A stretch of DNA of 64,000 nt from the NCBI GenBank assembly GCA_031272705.1, contig JAISTG010000044.1:1-64000 (forward strand), written 5' to 3'. The translations under genes and the position numbers were made by a program. Within the stretch, counting starts at the first letter, position 1; every line of letters starts with the position of its first letter. The notes under the pieces were generated by a model. The model worked only from the letters and a program-made list of their open reading frames with translations, did not search any database and was not told the DNA's origin. Of the stretch, positions 35,369 to 43,827 are shown one piece after another. Source of the stretch: Bacteroidales bacterium. Lineage in GTDB: Bacteria; Bacteroidota; Bacteroidia; Bacteroidales; P3.

Positions 35369-36597
35369 TTTTCAAGTTTTAATTTATCAATGGTTAAAAT
35401 ACAATCGTTGTCTAACTGATACTTTTCTACTGCTTTCTGATATTTTTCTTCGCTCTTAAAATATTCTTTTTTTATTGGGGTTTTTTCTGTCAGTCTTATA
35501 ATCACATTATCTTTTAATATTATTGAATTAAAGGGTAACAGGCGATTTTCTTCCTTGATATTATTATCATTTATGTTCTCGGCAATTAAAGAGTATTTGT
35601 TATTCTGTATCTGCCACACATCATAAAGGTATTGAGGTTTGCCTTCAATGATATTTCTATACATCACAATCAAATAATTATCCGAAGCAAAGAGTCGCAT
35701 AATGGCTGATGTTTTAAACCAAATATAATCTGAAAGATCATTTATTATATCCATTCCCTCTTTGTATTTGTCTAATGTTTTTTGCTCTCTGTCCTTATCA
35801 AATTCAACCCAGTTATCTTTTTTTAATACTATGGAATCAACAGGCTGTAAGTTAAAATCGTAAATCCTTATTTTGTATTCATTGACAGGAGAATAAAAAA
35901 TATGAGAGTTGTTCATACATAAATTATCCATTGGTTCAAAATAGGTTAATGTTGGACGTGGAAAATCCAAATACTGATTACTCTTAATAATTTCCTTTTT
36001 GTCTATATCATAAAGATACCATGCCGTACTTTTATCGGGAGAATTTAAATAAATATTATTATTAACTTTATAAAGTCCCAAGTAATTTTTGTAAAACAAA
36101 ATGTTCCCATTAGATAAAGGGAAAGGCTGATAATCTTTGTCTTTATTTATCGTTGTTTTATATACGTATTCTTTAGCATCATTTTGCTCATACTCATACA
36201 TTTTTTCAGTTACTTCAAAATATAATTTATCATTTCGTATCCAAAAAGTTGTAATTGAACATCTTGGATCTTTCAATTCATCTAATTTTTCAATATTCAC
36301 ATTGAAGGAAAATAATTTGTTTGCTTTTATATCAAAGCCATTGATTGTAACCTTCCGTTTATCTTTTTTTAGGTCATTTAGGTATAAAAAATAAACTGTA
36401 TCATTATTCATTGTTATTATAAAATTACTTTTAGCATATATACAATCTACTTTTCTATCTGTAAAAACAGAAGTATCATATTTTATATGGTTTTCGTTCT
36501 GCGAAAACAAAAAGAAAGGGAAGGCTAATGCAATAAAAACAAAAGCCTTTCCTTTCAAGCACTTAATTGTATTACAAAATAATATAGGTCTATTCAT
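35365..36597 (-). CDS. Secreted beta-propeller-like protein, unknown function
   Basis: 410 residues with a signal-peptide-like N-terminus (AFVFIALAFPFFLFSQ, starting after a 14-residue basic stretch). The body is a series of short strand-turn-strand blocks rich in Asn, Tyr and Lys (KLYFEVTEKMYEYEQ, GNILFYKNYLGLYKVNN, NEYKIRIYDFNLQPVDSIV), as in six-bladed beta-propellers of Bacteroidota. No catalytic motif is visible. The promoter at 36624-36631 lies in a copy of the dispersed promoter block. It forms a coupled pair with the thioredoxin-like gene downstream (4-base overlap). Confidence 0.68.
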   Translation of the reverse strand: MNRPILFCNTIKCLKGKAFVFIALAFPFFLFSQNENHIKYDTSVFTDRKVDCIYAKSNFIITMNNDTVYFLYLNDLKKDKRKVTINGFDIKANKLFSFNVNIEKLDELKDPRCSITTFWIRNDKLYFEVTEKMYEYEQNDAKEYVYKTTINKDKDYQPFPLSNGNILFYKNYLGLYKVNNNIYLNSPDKSTAWYLYDIDKKEIIKSNQYLDFPRPTLTYFEPMDNLCMNNSHIFYSPVNEYKIRIYDFNLQPVDSIVLKKDNWVEFDKDREQKTLDKYKEGMDIINDLSDYIWFKTSAIMRLFASDNYLIVMYRNIIEGKPQYLYDVWQIQNNKYSLIAENINDNNIKEENRLLPFNSIILKDNVIIRLTEKTPIKKEYFKSEEKYQKAVEKYQLDNDCILTIDKLKLEK

Positions 36598-36617
36598 ATT
36601 TTATTTTAATTATTTTC

Positions 36618-36680
36618 AGGGGACAAAGGTACAAATAATTTTCTTTATTAAACAAATCAAAGCATTAAACATTCTATAGG
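36618..36680. repeat. Dispersed promoter-containing repeat, copy 2 (partial)
   Basis: GGGGACAAAGGTACAAATAA followed by the block shared with copies 1 and 3 up to CATTAAACATT. The -7 box is TACCTTTG (36624-36631, minus strand), 26 bases before the start at 36597. The downstream half with the GGGGGCTACC words is missing. Confidence 0.8.
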
Positions 36681-36741
36681 TCTTGGAATTACTAAAAACA
36701 GTAAATATATTTAGTTGGTTATTAAATCATGGTATTCCAAA

Positions 36742-37368
36742 TTAACGAATGAATTTTTTTATGGCGTGTAACTCAGTAATGTTTCCGTAAGAAATGATTT
36801 TCAGGTTGTTATCTAAAAGAATATAAGTGTTTAAGCCTTGTTTTAACACAATACTTGGAAACATTTTCTTGCTGAAATTAAGAAACTTTTGATTGAAATT
36901 TAATCCGCAACCATATTTTTCAATATCTAACATAAATGAAGGGGTGAAATAGTTTTTTAGAGTCAGGTATTGTTGCGTTTTTTCTTTGAATGACCAGTCG
37001 TCAGTGGAGATTAAAATTAGTGCAACTTTATTTCTGTCTGCCATATTTATAATGCTGTCAAACAATTCGGTAGAAGCAACACACCAATAATTGTAAGTAA
37101 CTAATAAAATAAGGCTTTGTGGCACTTTTTCGGCAATTTGTGTTAGCGAAAGAGAATCCAAACGATAGATTTGTGGTGTTTTGTTTGGTTCATTCAAAAA
37201 AATATCATCATTCAAAGCCTCTTTTAATTCGGCAAGTTTATATTCCTTTAACTGTTTTTCAAGTTTTGGAGTCATATCCTTGTATGCAACTATTTCAATT
37301 TCAGGCATAAATTTGCATGAAACGAAACAAAGAGAAAATAAAATGCAATTAAACAAAAACTTTTTCAT
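36742..37368 (-). CDS. Thioredoxin-fold-like lipoprotein, paralogue 2
   Basis: 208 residues. The lipobox (FVSC in CILFSLCFVSCKF) predicts a lipoprotein. The core strands LILLVTYNYWCVASTELFD, VALILISTDDWSF, FMLDIEKYG and NTYILLDNNLKIIS align with those of the gene immediately upstream (37365-37991), so the two are tandem paralogues. Here the active-site CxxC is reduced to one cysteine (YWCVAS). Its ATG overlaps the upstream stop by 4 bases. Structural resemblance to thiol-disulfide proteins is inferred, and catalysis is doubtful. Confidence 0.7.
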   Translation of the reverse strand: MKKFLFNCILFSLCFVSCKFMPEIEIVAYKDMTPKLEKQLKEYKLAELKEALNDDIFLNEPNKTPQIYRLDSLSLTQIAEKVPQSLILLVTYNYWCVASTELFDSIINMADRNKVALILISTDDWSFKEKTQQYLTLKNYFTPSFMLDIEKYGCGLNFNQKFLNFSKKMFPSIVLKQGLNTYILLDNNLKIISYGNITELHAIKKFIR

Positions 37369-37991
37369 TGTATCAAATTCATTATTTTTTGTTTTGTTTC
37401 GCTGTTATATTGCCCATCCAATAGCGTTTGCAGGTTTCCGTCAAGTAAAATGAAAGAATTGACCGATGTATTAAGAGATGTTTGCGGGCAAACTTCCGAA
37501 AGAAAGGACATAAATCTTATTTCAGGTGGTAAATCTCGCTCATTACCATAACGATAACAGTCAAGCATAAAGACAGGGTAGCGATAAAATTCAAGGGCTT
37601 TTTCTATTGAAATTTTGTTTAAGGGATTGTCCGCCGTAAGAAGCACCAAAGCAACATCTTTATCTTCGTAAAATTGCTGTATAACAGTATCATAATAACG
37701 GCATTCTTCACTTGAACAAAACAAATCAAAACAATATAAAAGGAAAAATTGCTTTTGCGAATGAGAAACTATACTTTGCAATATTTTTTTGTCCATTCTA
37801 TAAAGTAAAGTTGTGCTGTCTTTTACGTATATTTCGTTTTGTGAAAAGTTTATTTCATTTAATTTATATTTAGTATCAATCTTTTCTATTCCTGCATATT
37901 GAGGATTTACTCTTATGCAGGAACAGAACAAGATATTCAATGAAATTAGTAATGTAAATACTATATATTTCATTGAATTAAATGACTTCAA
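37365..37991 (-). CDS. Thioredoxin-fold-like lipoprotein, paralogue 1
   Basis: 208 residues with a lipobox (NILFCSC, cysteine about residue 25). Core strands are FFLLYCFDLFCSSEECRYYD, VALVLLTADN, VFMLDCYRYG and NSFILLDGNLQTLLDG. The active-site region has extra cysteines (FCSSEEC, spacing CxxxxC rather than CxxC). Very similar in layout to the next gene downstream, pointing to a tandem duplication. It overlaps the first gene of the operon (38460-37978) by 14 bases. Confidence 0.7.
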   Translation of the reverse strand: MKSFNSMKYIVFTLLISLNILFCSCIRVNPQYAGIEKIDTKYKLNEINFSQNEIYVKDSTTLLYRMDKKILQSIVSHSQKQFFLLYCFDLFCSSEECRYYDTVIQQFYEDKDVALVLLTADNPLNKISIEKALEFYRYPVFMLDCYRYGNERDLPPEIRFMSFLSEVCPQTSLNTSVNSFILLDGNLQTLLDGQYNSETKQKIMNLIQ

Positions 37992-38460
37992 TTATTTCTA
38001 CAGGAATTGTTACCATTCTCATAGAAGTTGGATATTCACCCGCCCTAATTACAGCGTAAATTTCTTTTCCATCAAAGGTAAAATTAAAGAATACATCTGT
38101 ATCTACGTAAAATGTAGAAAGTTCATTTGTGCCATAATCAATATTTTCTAATTCATAAGTAAAATCACTTATTGTATTAGCATCTGCATCATAGAACAAA
38201 TCGCAAGTTTTTTCTCCACTTTCTAAATTAACGTGAGGCATCCACGGTTCTACTCTTAGAAAACATAAACCAAAGCCTTTTGTACAATTGTACTTCGATC
38301 GTGCAATTCTAAAAACAAATTTAACTCCACCACCTACTTCTGCTTTAGAAATTTCTGCAATAGATGTGTTTTTAATTTCTTGTTCGTCGTCTCCGCAAGA
38401 GATTAACAATCCTAAACTCATTAGTACAGTTGTACCTAAAACTATAAATGTTCGTTTCAT
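37978..38460 (-). CDS. Lipoprotein, first gene of an exported-protein operon
   Basis: 160 residues. The lipobox LISC (LGLLISCGDDEQ, cysteine about residue 22) is followed by an Asp/Glu-rich linker, a typical surface or periplasmic lipoprotein start in this phylum. Two cysteine-bearing patches (NCTKGFGLCFL and KTCDLFY) may form disulfides, which would fit the thioredoxin-like lipoproteins encoded directly behind it. The promoter box is at 38592-38599. No family is recognised. Confidence 0.7.
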   Translation of the reverse strand: MKRTFIVLGTTVLMSLGLLISCGDDEQEIKNTSIAEISKAEVGGGVKFVFRIARSKYNCTKGFGLCFLRVEPWMPHVNLESGEKTCDLFYDADANTISDFTYELENIDYGTNELSTFYVDTDVFFNFTFDGKEIYAVIRAGEYPTSMRMVTIPVEIIEVI

Positions 38461-38591
38461 TTTTTTATCGGCTCGCCCTTCCTTTTAGGACTATTTTTTA
38501 ATTTTGTTATTTTACTTTAATTTTGTATTAACAATCCTGTTATCGCCTTCCGTAATAAAATTATCAACGCAAAACTGTTTATTTTATTGTA

Positions 38592-38599
38592 CAAAGGTA
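38592..38599 (-). promoter_or_regulatory. Promoter -7 box of the lipoprotein operon
   Basis: TACCTTTG on the minus strand, leaving a leader of about 125 bases before the start at 38460. Confidence 0.6.
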
Positions 38600-38675
38600 C
38601 AAATAAAAATAAATAGCATGCAAGAAAATTGAGTAAATAAAATTTACAATAATGTAAATATAATTTACTCTTTTA

Positions 38676-38969
38676 TTAAGTAGTTATTTTTGAATGTGTT
38701 ATATTGCCATTTTTTATTGTTATTTCAAGTTTAATTTCTTTATCTACTACATTATTACAGTAAATAGAAAAGAAGTCAAAGTCTAAAATTTCTCCAATTA
38801 TTAGCAATAAATCAGTATCTATAGATTTTCGTTTAAATATATTATTAACATCAGGAGGGGTTTTACACAAACGCATAGCAAATTCCTGTCTTGTAATTTC
38901 TCCTTTTGCCTTTTTGGCATTGAATTGAGACTCTATAATCTCGCCAATATGTACTTCCTTTCTGTCCAT
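38676..38969 (-). CDS. Small XRE-type HTH regulator, paralogue
   Basis: The frame is open to 39029, but I choose the ATG at 38969 (MDRKEVHIGEII) because it aligns with the start of the paralogue at 11674 (MNRKKIHTGKLI) and lies 33 bases after the outer leader stem, as there. 97 residues. The HTH (about 13-60) is more divergent (KGEITRQEFAMRLCKTPPDV, then NIFKRKSIDTDLLLIIGEIL). The tail KLEITIKNGNITHSKITT matches the beta tail of the paralogue. It is the last gene before a divergent kbl. Confidence 0.78.
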   Translation of the reverse strand: MDRKEVHIGEIIESQFNAKKAKGEITRQEFAMRLCKTPPDVNNIFKRKSIDTDLLLIIGEILDFDFFSIYCNNVVDKEIKLEITIKNGNITHSKITT

Positions 38970-39184
38970 AACGTAAGCAGACTTATCAATTACTATTGAG
39001 GTCTCACAAACCCTTTGCATATACAACAAGAATGCTCACAATGTCGTGAGCGTTGTATTCTTAATATATGCAATTATTTATGCTTTGGTTTGTGAGTTCC
39101 AATAATAATTTAAGAATTAACACTAAATTTATTTATTTATCAACCATTCCATTTTTATATTTATGTTTTAGTTTAATAAATTGC
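38970..39184 (-). ncRNA. Structured leader B of the second HTH gene
   Basis: The outer stem CTCACAAACC (39003-39012) pairs with GGTTTGTGAG (39087-39096). Inside it TGCATATA (39017-39024) pairs with TATATGCA (39065-39072), and GCTCAC (39034-39039) pairs with GTGAGC (39046-39051). The sequence differs from leader A, but the geometry and the ACCT just after the outer stem (in transcript direction) are the same. Confidence 0.6.
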
Positions 39185-39186
39185 GA

Positions 39187-39310
39187 GTGCAAAGGTACAA
39201 ATAATTTTCTTAATCAAACAAATCAAAGCATTAAACATTTATTTAACATTATAATTCCCCCGGATGTTAATCGGTAAGTAAAAACTCGTTTTTGGGGGCT
39301 ACCAGAAATA
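39187..39310. repeat. Dispersed promoter-containing repeat, copy 3
   Basis: Matches copy 1 (34676-34800) over about 115 bases. Its -7 box TACCTTTG (39190-39197, minus strand) drives leader B and the HTH gene. Confidence 0.88.
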
Positions 39311-39332
39311 CTCTGGGGGCTACCAAAAATGT
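39294..39332. repeat. Two GGGGGCTACC words, 21 bp apart
   Basis: Copies at 39294 and 39315, a shorter version of the array at 34787. Confidence 0.85.
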
Positions 39333-39437
39333 TTATTTTATTTTTTTTTTATTTTCCAATGTCGTAATAGAGTTATTGTAATATATATTGTCAGGTAAAA
39401 TATTTTGCATTTTACTTCTATCAATCTAATTTTTTTG

Positions 39438-39445
39438 TACTTTTG
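39438..39445 (+). promoter_or_regulatory. Promoter -7 box of kbl
   Basis: TACTTTTG, 33 bases upstream of the ATG at 39479. Confidence 0.75.
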
Positions 39446-39478
39446 CAACCTCAATTTATAATAATATAATTAAGGTAT

Positions 39479-40669
39479 ATGTATAACAATTTCAAAAAAT
39501 ATCTCACCGAAGAGATAACAAACATTAAAGAAGCAGGACTTTACAAAAACGAAAGAATTATCTCAACGCCTCAAAGTGCTGATATAAAAGTGCAGGGTGG
39601 CGACAATGTATTGAATTTCTGTGCTAATAATTATTTAGGACTTGCCGACAGCAAAGTATTGATTGAAGCCGCTAAACGTGCAATGGACGAACGCGGTTAC
39701 GGAATGTCTTCTGTGCGATTTATTTGTGGAACGGGCGATTTGCATAAAGAATTAGAACGGAAGATAAGCGACTTTTTCGGAACGGAAGATGCTATTCTGT
39801 ACGCCGCTTGCTTTGATGCTAATGGCGGAGTCTTTGAACCGCTTTTGGGAGAAGAAGATGCAATAATTTCAGATGCTCTTAATCACGCCTCAATAATTGA
39901 TGGTGTAAGGCTTTGCAAGGCTAAGCGTTTCCGCTATGCAAATGCTGATATGGCGGATTTGGAAAAGCAGTTGATTGCTGCTAAGGATTGCCGTTTCAGA
40001 TTGATATGTACTGACGGCGTTTTCTCAATGGACGGCAACGTAGCACCTGTTGATAAAATTTATGCTTTGGCTCAAAAGTACGATGCAATGGTTATGGTTG
40101 ATGAATCGCACTCTGCGGGCGTGGTAGGCAAGACCGGGCGTGGCACAACCGAACTTTACAATCTTAAAGGTGAGGTTGAAATCATTACAGGCACGCTTGG
40201 AAAGGCATTTGGCGGTGCAGTAGGCGGTTTTACCACAGGGAAAAAAGAGGTGATAGAGATGTTGCGGCAGCGTTCTCGTCCTTATCTGTTTTCAAATTCT
40301 ATTCCGCCGATGATAGCAGCAGCAGGTATTGCGATGTTTGACCTTATTGATAAAACCAATGAATTACAGGATAAACTGCATTCAAATACTGCTTATTTTG
40401 TTGAACGTATGAAGGCTGCAGGTTTTGACATTAAGCCAACGGAATCGGCTATCTGTGCCGTGATGCTTTATGACGCAAAACTTTCTCAGGACTTTGCTGC
40501 ACGTTTGCAGCAGGAAGGTATTTATGTAACGGGCTTTTATTATCCTGTTGTACCGAAAGGGCAGGCGAGAATAAGGGTTCAGGTTTCTGCTGCTCACGAA
40601 AAAGAGCATTTGGATAAGTGCATAGCCGCTTTTACTAAAGTAGGAAAGGAACTGAACGTACTAAAATAG
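39479..40669 (+). CDS. kbl: Glycine C-acetyltransferase (2-amino-3-ketobutyrate CoA ligase)
   Basis: PLP enzyme that cleaves 2-amino-3-ketobutyrate with CoA into glycine and acetyl-CoA, the second step of threonine breakdown. 396 aa, normal length. Motifs are NNYLGLADSKVLIEAAKRAM, SSVRFICGTGDLHKELE, DALNHASIIDGVRL, VMVDESHSAGVVG and GTLGKAFGGAVGGF, in which the lysine (about residue 243) binds PLP. The closely related 8-amino-7-oxononanoate synthase is less likely given the RFICGTGDLHKELE block. Threonine dehydrogenase (tdh) is not adjacent. Confidence 0.93.
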   Translation: MYNNFKKYLTEEITNIKEAGLYKNERIISTPQSADIKVQGGDNVLNFCANNYLGLADSKVLIEAAKRAMDERGYGMSSVRFICGTGDLHKELERKISDFFGTEDAILYAACFDANGGVFEPLLGEEDAIISDALNHASIIDGVRLCKAKRFRYANADMADLEKQLIAAKDCRFRLICTDGVFSMDGNVAPVDKIYALAQKYDAMVMVDESHSAGVVGKTGRGTTELYNLKGEVEIITGTLGKAFGGAVGGFTTGKKEVIEMLRQRSRPYLFSNSIPPMIAAAGIAMFDLIDKTNELQDKLHSNTAYFVERMKAAGFDIKPTESAICAVMLYDAKLSQDFAARLQQEGIYVTGFYYPVVPKGQARIRVQVSAAHEKEHLDKCIAAFTKVGKELNVLK

Positions 40670-40692
40670 GGATGTTCAAACATAACAAACAA

Positions 40693-40727
40693 AGAAAGGG
40701 GCGTTTTATAATGCCCCCTTTCTGTTT
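40693..40727. terminator. Bidirectional intrinsic terminator
   Basis: GAAAGGGGC (40694-40702) pairs with GCCCCCTTTC (40713-40722) with one bulge. It sits between the convergent kbl and T9SS cargo genes. Confidence 0.85.
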
Positions 40728-40736
40728 ATATTATCG

Positions 40737-42194
40737 TTAAAACGATTCCACTACAATTTTTTTCGTTATTACTCCTTTGTCTGTGTGGATTTTGGCGACG
40801 TAGTTTTCGTTTACAAAGTTGCTGACATCTACCGCAACAAATTTATCCTTCACCTTTGAAGTATAAACCTTTTGCCCCAAGAGGTTAAAGATTTCCAATT
40901 CCTCAATCACATCGGAGCAGGAGAAGTTTATGTTGTCTTTTGCAGGGTTAGGATACGCTAAAGCCACAACGTTGTTTTTATTAATGGAAGCCAGACTAAC
41001 AAATCCATTCGGCATAAACTTAATTAAATAAGATTTTTCCCAATTCGCCGCAATAATTACGCCCCCGTCATTTGTCGCTGTTATGCCTGTGACTTCAATT
41101 TTCCAAATACTTGAATCCAAATCAATACGATAAACGAAATTAGTATCACCCGTTACAGCACTGAAATTGCATATCTCAACCCACCCTTCAAAACTCAAAG
41201 GGAAACACCGAACATAATAGCAGTGATAAATAGAATCTATATTCTTATAAGACATTATATCTATATTAGGGTAAAAAGCATGCTCAGTAGCATAATTTAG
41301 AGGAGGATTAGTATTCTCATTAACTCCTTGTATCATATAAGAAAATTGAGGATAGACACTTTTTGTTTTGGCATCTATAATGTTCATCTTTATGTAATTA
41401 TCAAATGCATACAATTCAATTAAAGTACTGTCATTTATGCTTTCAACATATGGATAACCCAATATACTGTCCTCCTCTTCAAGCGTTGTTGAATTAAGAA
41501 AATAGATTTTAGACGAAACATGTGCTTCATCTTCATTTTTAGAAAATCTTTCTATCACAATTTGATTATTGGCTTCACATACAGAAAAGAAAGCAGGATC
41601 TAATATTCGCATTTTTGCAGGATATTGTTTTGATTGCAATATATTGCCAAGTGTATCAAAAATTCTAATGACTACGGCATTGGTTGTATCACCCTCATTA
41701 AAGTCTGCGAAAACAGCAATAAAATTGTTGTTGTGTAGTTTCTTAAAACTAAATCTCCCGAGATAAATGTTTAAAGTATCAGTTGCATAAAAAGGATATA
41801 TTGGTGCAGAGAGCAAAAGATTTCCCTCAATATCAAAACTTTTAAACTTAATAGTATCTCTTATACTATCTTGAATAGGAAGTTCATTCATAAGAGAATA
41901 AAATTTATTGTTTAACTTGTATCTGATTTCTGTATAATCATTCAAAAGATTAGAAGAATGAATCAAATTAAGGTCTTTGTCAAAAGCAATAACTTTATTT
42001 CCATTATAATAAGTACGATACATATACCAATAAGCATTGGTATCATTATCGTAATTACTTACAGGAATACACCGAGTATAATAATTCTCAAATTCAAAAG
42101 CCTTATATCTGTCACTTGTTATGCTATCTATGAAAGCCTGTGCGTTTGTGTTTAACTCGACACAAACGAAAAGAATAAAAATCAATCGTTTCAT
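40737..42194 (-). CDS. T9SS cargo protein, beta-propeller-like
   Basis: 485 residues. A signal peptide (RLIFILFVCVELNTNAQA) is followed by repeated beta blocks with Asp/Asn-rich turns (GNKVIAFDKDLNLIHSS, VIRIFDTLGNILQSKQY, NVVALAYPNPAKDN). The type IX sorting domain occupies the last 75 residues (AYPNPAKDNINFSC, ending GVITKKIVVESF). It would be exported and surface-attached. The upstream lipoprotein gene is 67 bases away with a hairpin in the gap, so co-transcription is partial at most. Ligand and function are unknown. Confidence 0.82.
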   Translation of the reverse strand: MKRLIFILFVCVELNTNAQAFIDSITSDRYKAFEFENYYTRCIPVSNYDNDTNAYWYMYRTYYNGNKVIAFDKDLNLIHSSNLLNDYTEIRYKLNNKFYSLMNELPIQDSIRDTIKFKSFDIEGNLLLSAPIYPFYATDTLNIYLGRFSFKKLHNNNFIAVFADFNEGDTTNAVVIRIFDTLGNILQSKQYPAKMRILDPAFFSVCEANNQIVIERFSKNEDEAHVSSKIYFLNSTTLEEEDSILGYPYVESINDSTLIELYAFDNYIKMNIIDAKTKSVYPQFSYMIQGVNENTNPPLNYATEHAFYPNIDIMSYKNIDSIYHCYYVRCFPLSFEGWVEICNFSAVTGDTNFVYRIDLDSSIWKIEVTGITATNDGGVIIAANWEKSYLIKFMPNGFVSLASINKNNVVALAYPNPAKDNINFSCSDVIEELEIFNLLGQKVYTSKVKDKFVAVDVSNFVNENYVAKIHTDKGVITKKIVVESF

Positions 42195-42214
42195 ATCTTT
42201 ATATTTTTATAAAT

Positions 42215-42254
42215 TAAGGTTTAGTGAGCAATATAAATTGCCCACCAAACCTTA
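42215..42254 (-). terminator. Hairpin between lipoprotein and T9SS cargo genes
   Basis: A 17-base imperfect stem (AAGGTTTAGTGAGCAAT / ATTGCCCACCAAACCTT) with one mismatch and a 4-base loop. On the minus strand it is followed by an AT-rich stretch, so it may be a weak terminator or a processing site. Confidence 0.65.
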
Positions 42255-42261
42255 AAATGTA

Positions 42262-43359
42262 TTAATTAAAATTAATAGCACGAGTGAAATTAGCAAGTAT
42301 TGGATCCGTATGAGGTGTTGCTACCACTAAATACGCACAATACAAATAATATGACCTATTATATTGATAAGAATTCAAAAATCTGATTGCTGGTATATAA
42401 TCAGCCAGAACTTTATCTGCAGGTACAGAGAAATCAGTCATTATATCTTGTAAATTTTGCAGCATTGCAGGAATAAGAATAGTCTTAATCTCTTCAGCAT
42501 TAAAACTTACAATGGTTGTACTTGGCACATAGTCTGTATGGTAAGCATCCCGCTCTAATACATTAACAATAGGAGTTGATGTTGAAGGATTGCCATAATA
42601 CTGTACACCTGTGTAGTAAGTAGGGAATTCATTAACAACAACTGTGGTGGTAATCGGTTTTATAGAATATCTGTAAACATTGTATTCAAAGCAATTACCG
42701 TTGTTTAGCCATTCTGTCCAATTAGAAACTACTTCTGCAGGAATGTTTATTTGACTGCATTCGTTCACTTTGTAGAAAGAAGGAAAATAGTAACGAGTAT
42801 TCTCATCGCCTCCATCATAAGGTAATGGGTTAATATCCACGGCAAATGTGATAGAGGTCTCGGATATATCTTTTACGTACATATCCGATAAAGGCATAAT
42901 AGTTCCTCTCATTGCAGATATTAAATCAACAACAAAATTAAAGTATCTTTCTTTTAACTCATTCCCATTTACCAAACCATTTGTTAGAGGGACTTCCATA
43001 GAGAAAGTTCTTAACACACCGTTAGCCGTTGTTGCTTCAGCATTGATTTTATCAATAACTCCATAATTTAAGTACGCTTCCATTATCAACAATGCTTCTT
43101 TAATGTTCATGTCTGACAATGTAGCAGTAGTACTATTCATTATTTCATCAAAATGTTCAATACTGCTTTCTAAATCACTCGACGACATAGTAATATCTTC
43201 ATATTGAGGATATTTTCTCTCATATAAAGAATTAGCCGTCCCATTTTTAGAATAACTTCTGTTGTTGTTATTCAAGGATTCGTCTTCTTCGCTCGAGCAA
43301 GCAACGAAACCTAAACTTAATACTCCTAATAGAAGTATGCTCAAAATTCTTTTGTTCAT
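42262..43359 (-). CDS. Lipoprotein, unknown function
   Basis: 365 residues. The signal and lipobox LGFVACSSEEDES (cysteine about residue 21) carry an acidic +2 to +6 stretch of the type associated with surface export of Bacteroidota lipoproteins. The mature part has no recognised domain. It contains helical segments around residues 55-110 and a beta-rich C-terminal half with many Tyr (RYSIKPITTTVVVNEF, FLNSYQYNRSYYLYCAYLVV). The promoter box is at 43381-43388, 22 bases upstream. Confidence 0.75.
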   Translation of the reverse strand: MNKRILSILLLGVLSLGFVACSSEEDESLNNNNRSYSKNGTANSLYERKYPQYEDITMSSSDLESSIEHFDEIMNSTTATLSDMNIKEALLIMEAYLNYGVIDKINAEATTANGVLRTFSMEVPLTNGLVNGNELKERYFNFVVDLISAMRGTIMPLSDMYVKDISETSITFAVDINPLPYDGGDENTRYYFPSFYKVNECSQINIPAEVVSNWTEWLNNGNCFEYNVYRYSIKPITTTVVVNEFPTYYTGVQYYGNPSTSTPIVNVLERDAYHTDYVPSTTIVSFNAEEIKTILIPAMLQNLQDIMTDFSVPADKVLADYIPAIRFLNSYQYNRSYYLYCAYLVVATPHTDPILANFTRAINFN

Positions 43360-43380
43360 TTTTGATATGTTTTTTGGCTA

Positions 43381-43388
43381 CAAAAGTA
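43381..43388 (-). promoter_or_regulatory. Promoter -7 box of the lipoprotein gene
   Basis: TACTTTTG on the minus strand, 22 bases upstream of the start at 43359. Confidence 0.75.
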
Positions 43389-43463
43389 CTAATTTTCTTA
43401 AACTTTGCATTCGCTCCCATTTTTTTTGTAATGAAAATGCAATTTATTACACCACATTACTTT

Positions 43464-43572
43464 GACAGGAGTACTCCTGTCAGGCGTTCGCTATGCAGCG
43501 AACGCTCATTCTCCATTAAGGCATACCTTATTCGCAAACAACATCTGTCGGCACAGCCTTTGCTGGTATGCC
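43464..43572 (-). other. Cluster of strong hairpins behind a small ORF
   Basis: Three perfect inverted repeats in 110 bases: an 18-base palindrome GACAGGAGTACTCCTGTC (43464-43481); GCGTTCGCT/AGCGAACGC (43484-43505, 4-base loop); and GGCATACC (43520-43527) with GGTATGCC (43565-43572), whose near arm touches the stop codon of the small ORF. They could end the transcript or protect its 3' end, although no T run follows. Confidence 0.75.
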
Positions 43573-43827
43573 AAACACACTTAAATTAGTCTTACACAGA
43601 AAGAACACTCCTTTAAGATGGATACGCCATCCAAAGAAACCTTTCCGTAGATTTGCTTTCGCGAAGCAATAATGTTTAAACCGCCGAGACATGTTTAATG
43701 GGAGCAAACTAATTATCAGTCCTGTTGTTTTGCAGAGCAGAACCGCTAAAAAAGTTAATAATTTGAACATTGTCTCCTTCATTTTGTTTATTATTTTATG
43801 GCAAAGCGTAGGAAAATAATATAACAT
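43528..43827 (-). CDS. Small ORF behind structured leader C, uncertain
   Basis: 99 codons. A hydrophobic segment lies at residues about 20-45 (MFKLLTFLAVLLCKTTGLIISLLPL), here described from position 20 on, followed by a basic, aromatic tail (MSRRFKHYCFAKANLRKGFF). The ATG at 43827 lies 27 bases after the outer stem of leader C, the same geometry as the two HTH genes, which is the main reason to list it. An internal start at 43782 or 43770 after AAGGAG is also possible. Coding status is unproven and no family is recognised. Confidence 0.35.
   Translation of the reverse strand: MLYYFPTLCHKIINKMKETMFKLLTFLAVLLCKTTGLIISLLPLNMSRRFKHYCFAKANLRKGFFGWRIHLKGVFFLCKTNLSVFGIPAKAVPTDVVCE

Noticed and set aside
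40693..40727. Hairpin as an IS end or attachment site
   Set aside because: It lies between convergent genes with T runs and behaves as a terminator; no target duplication or transposase.
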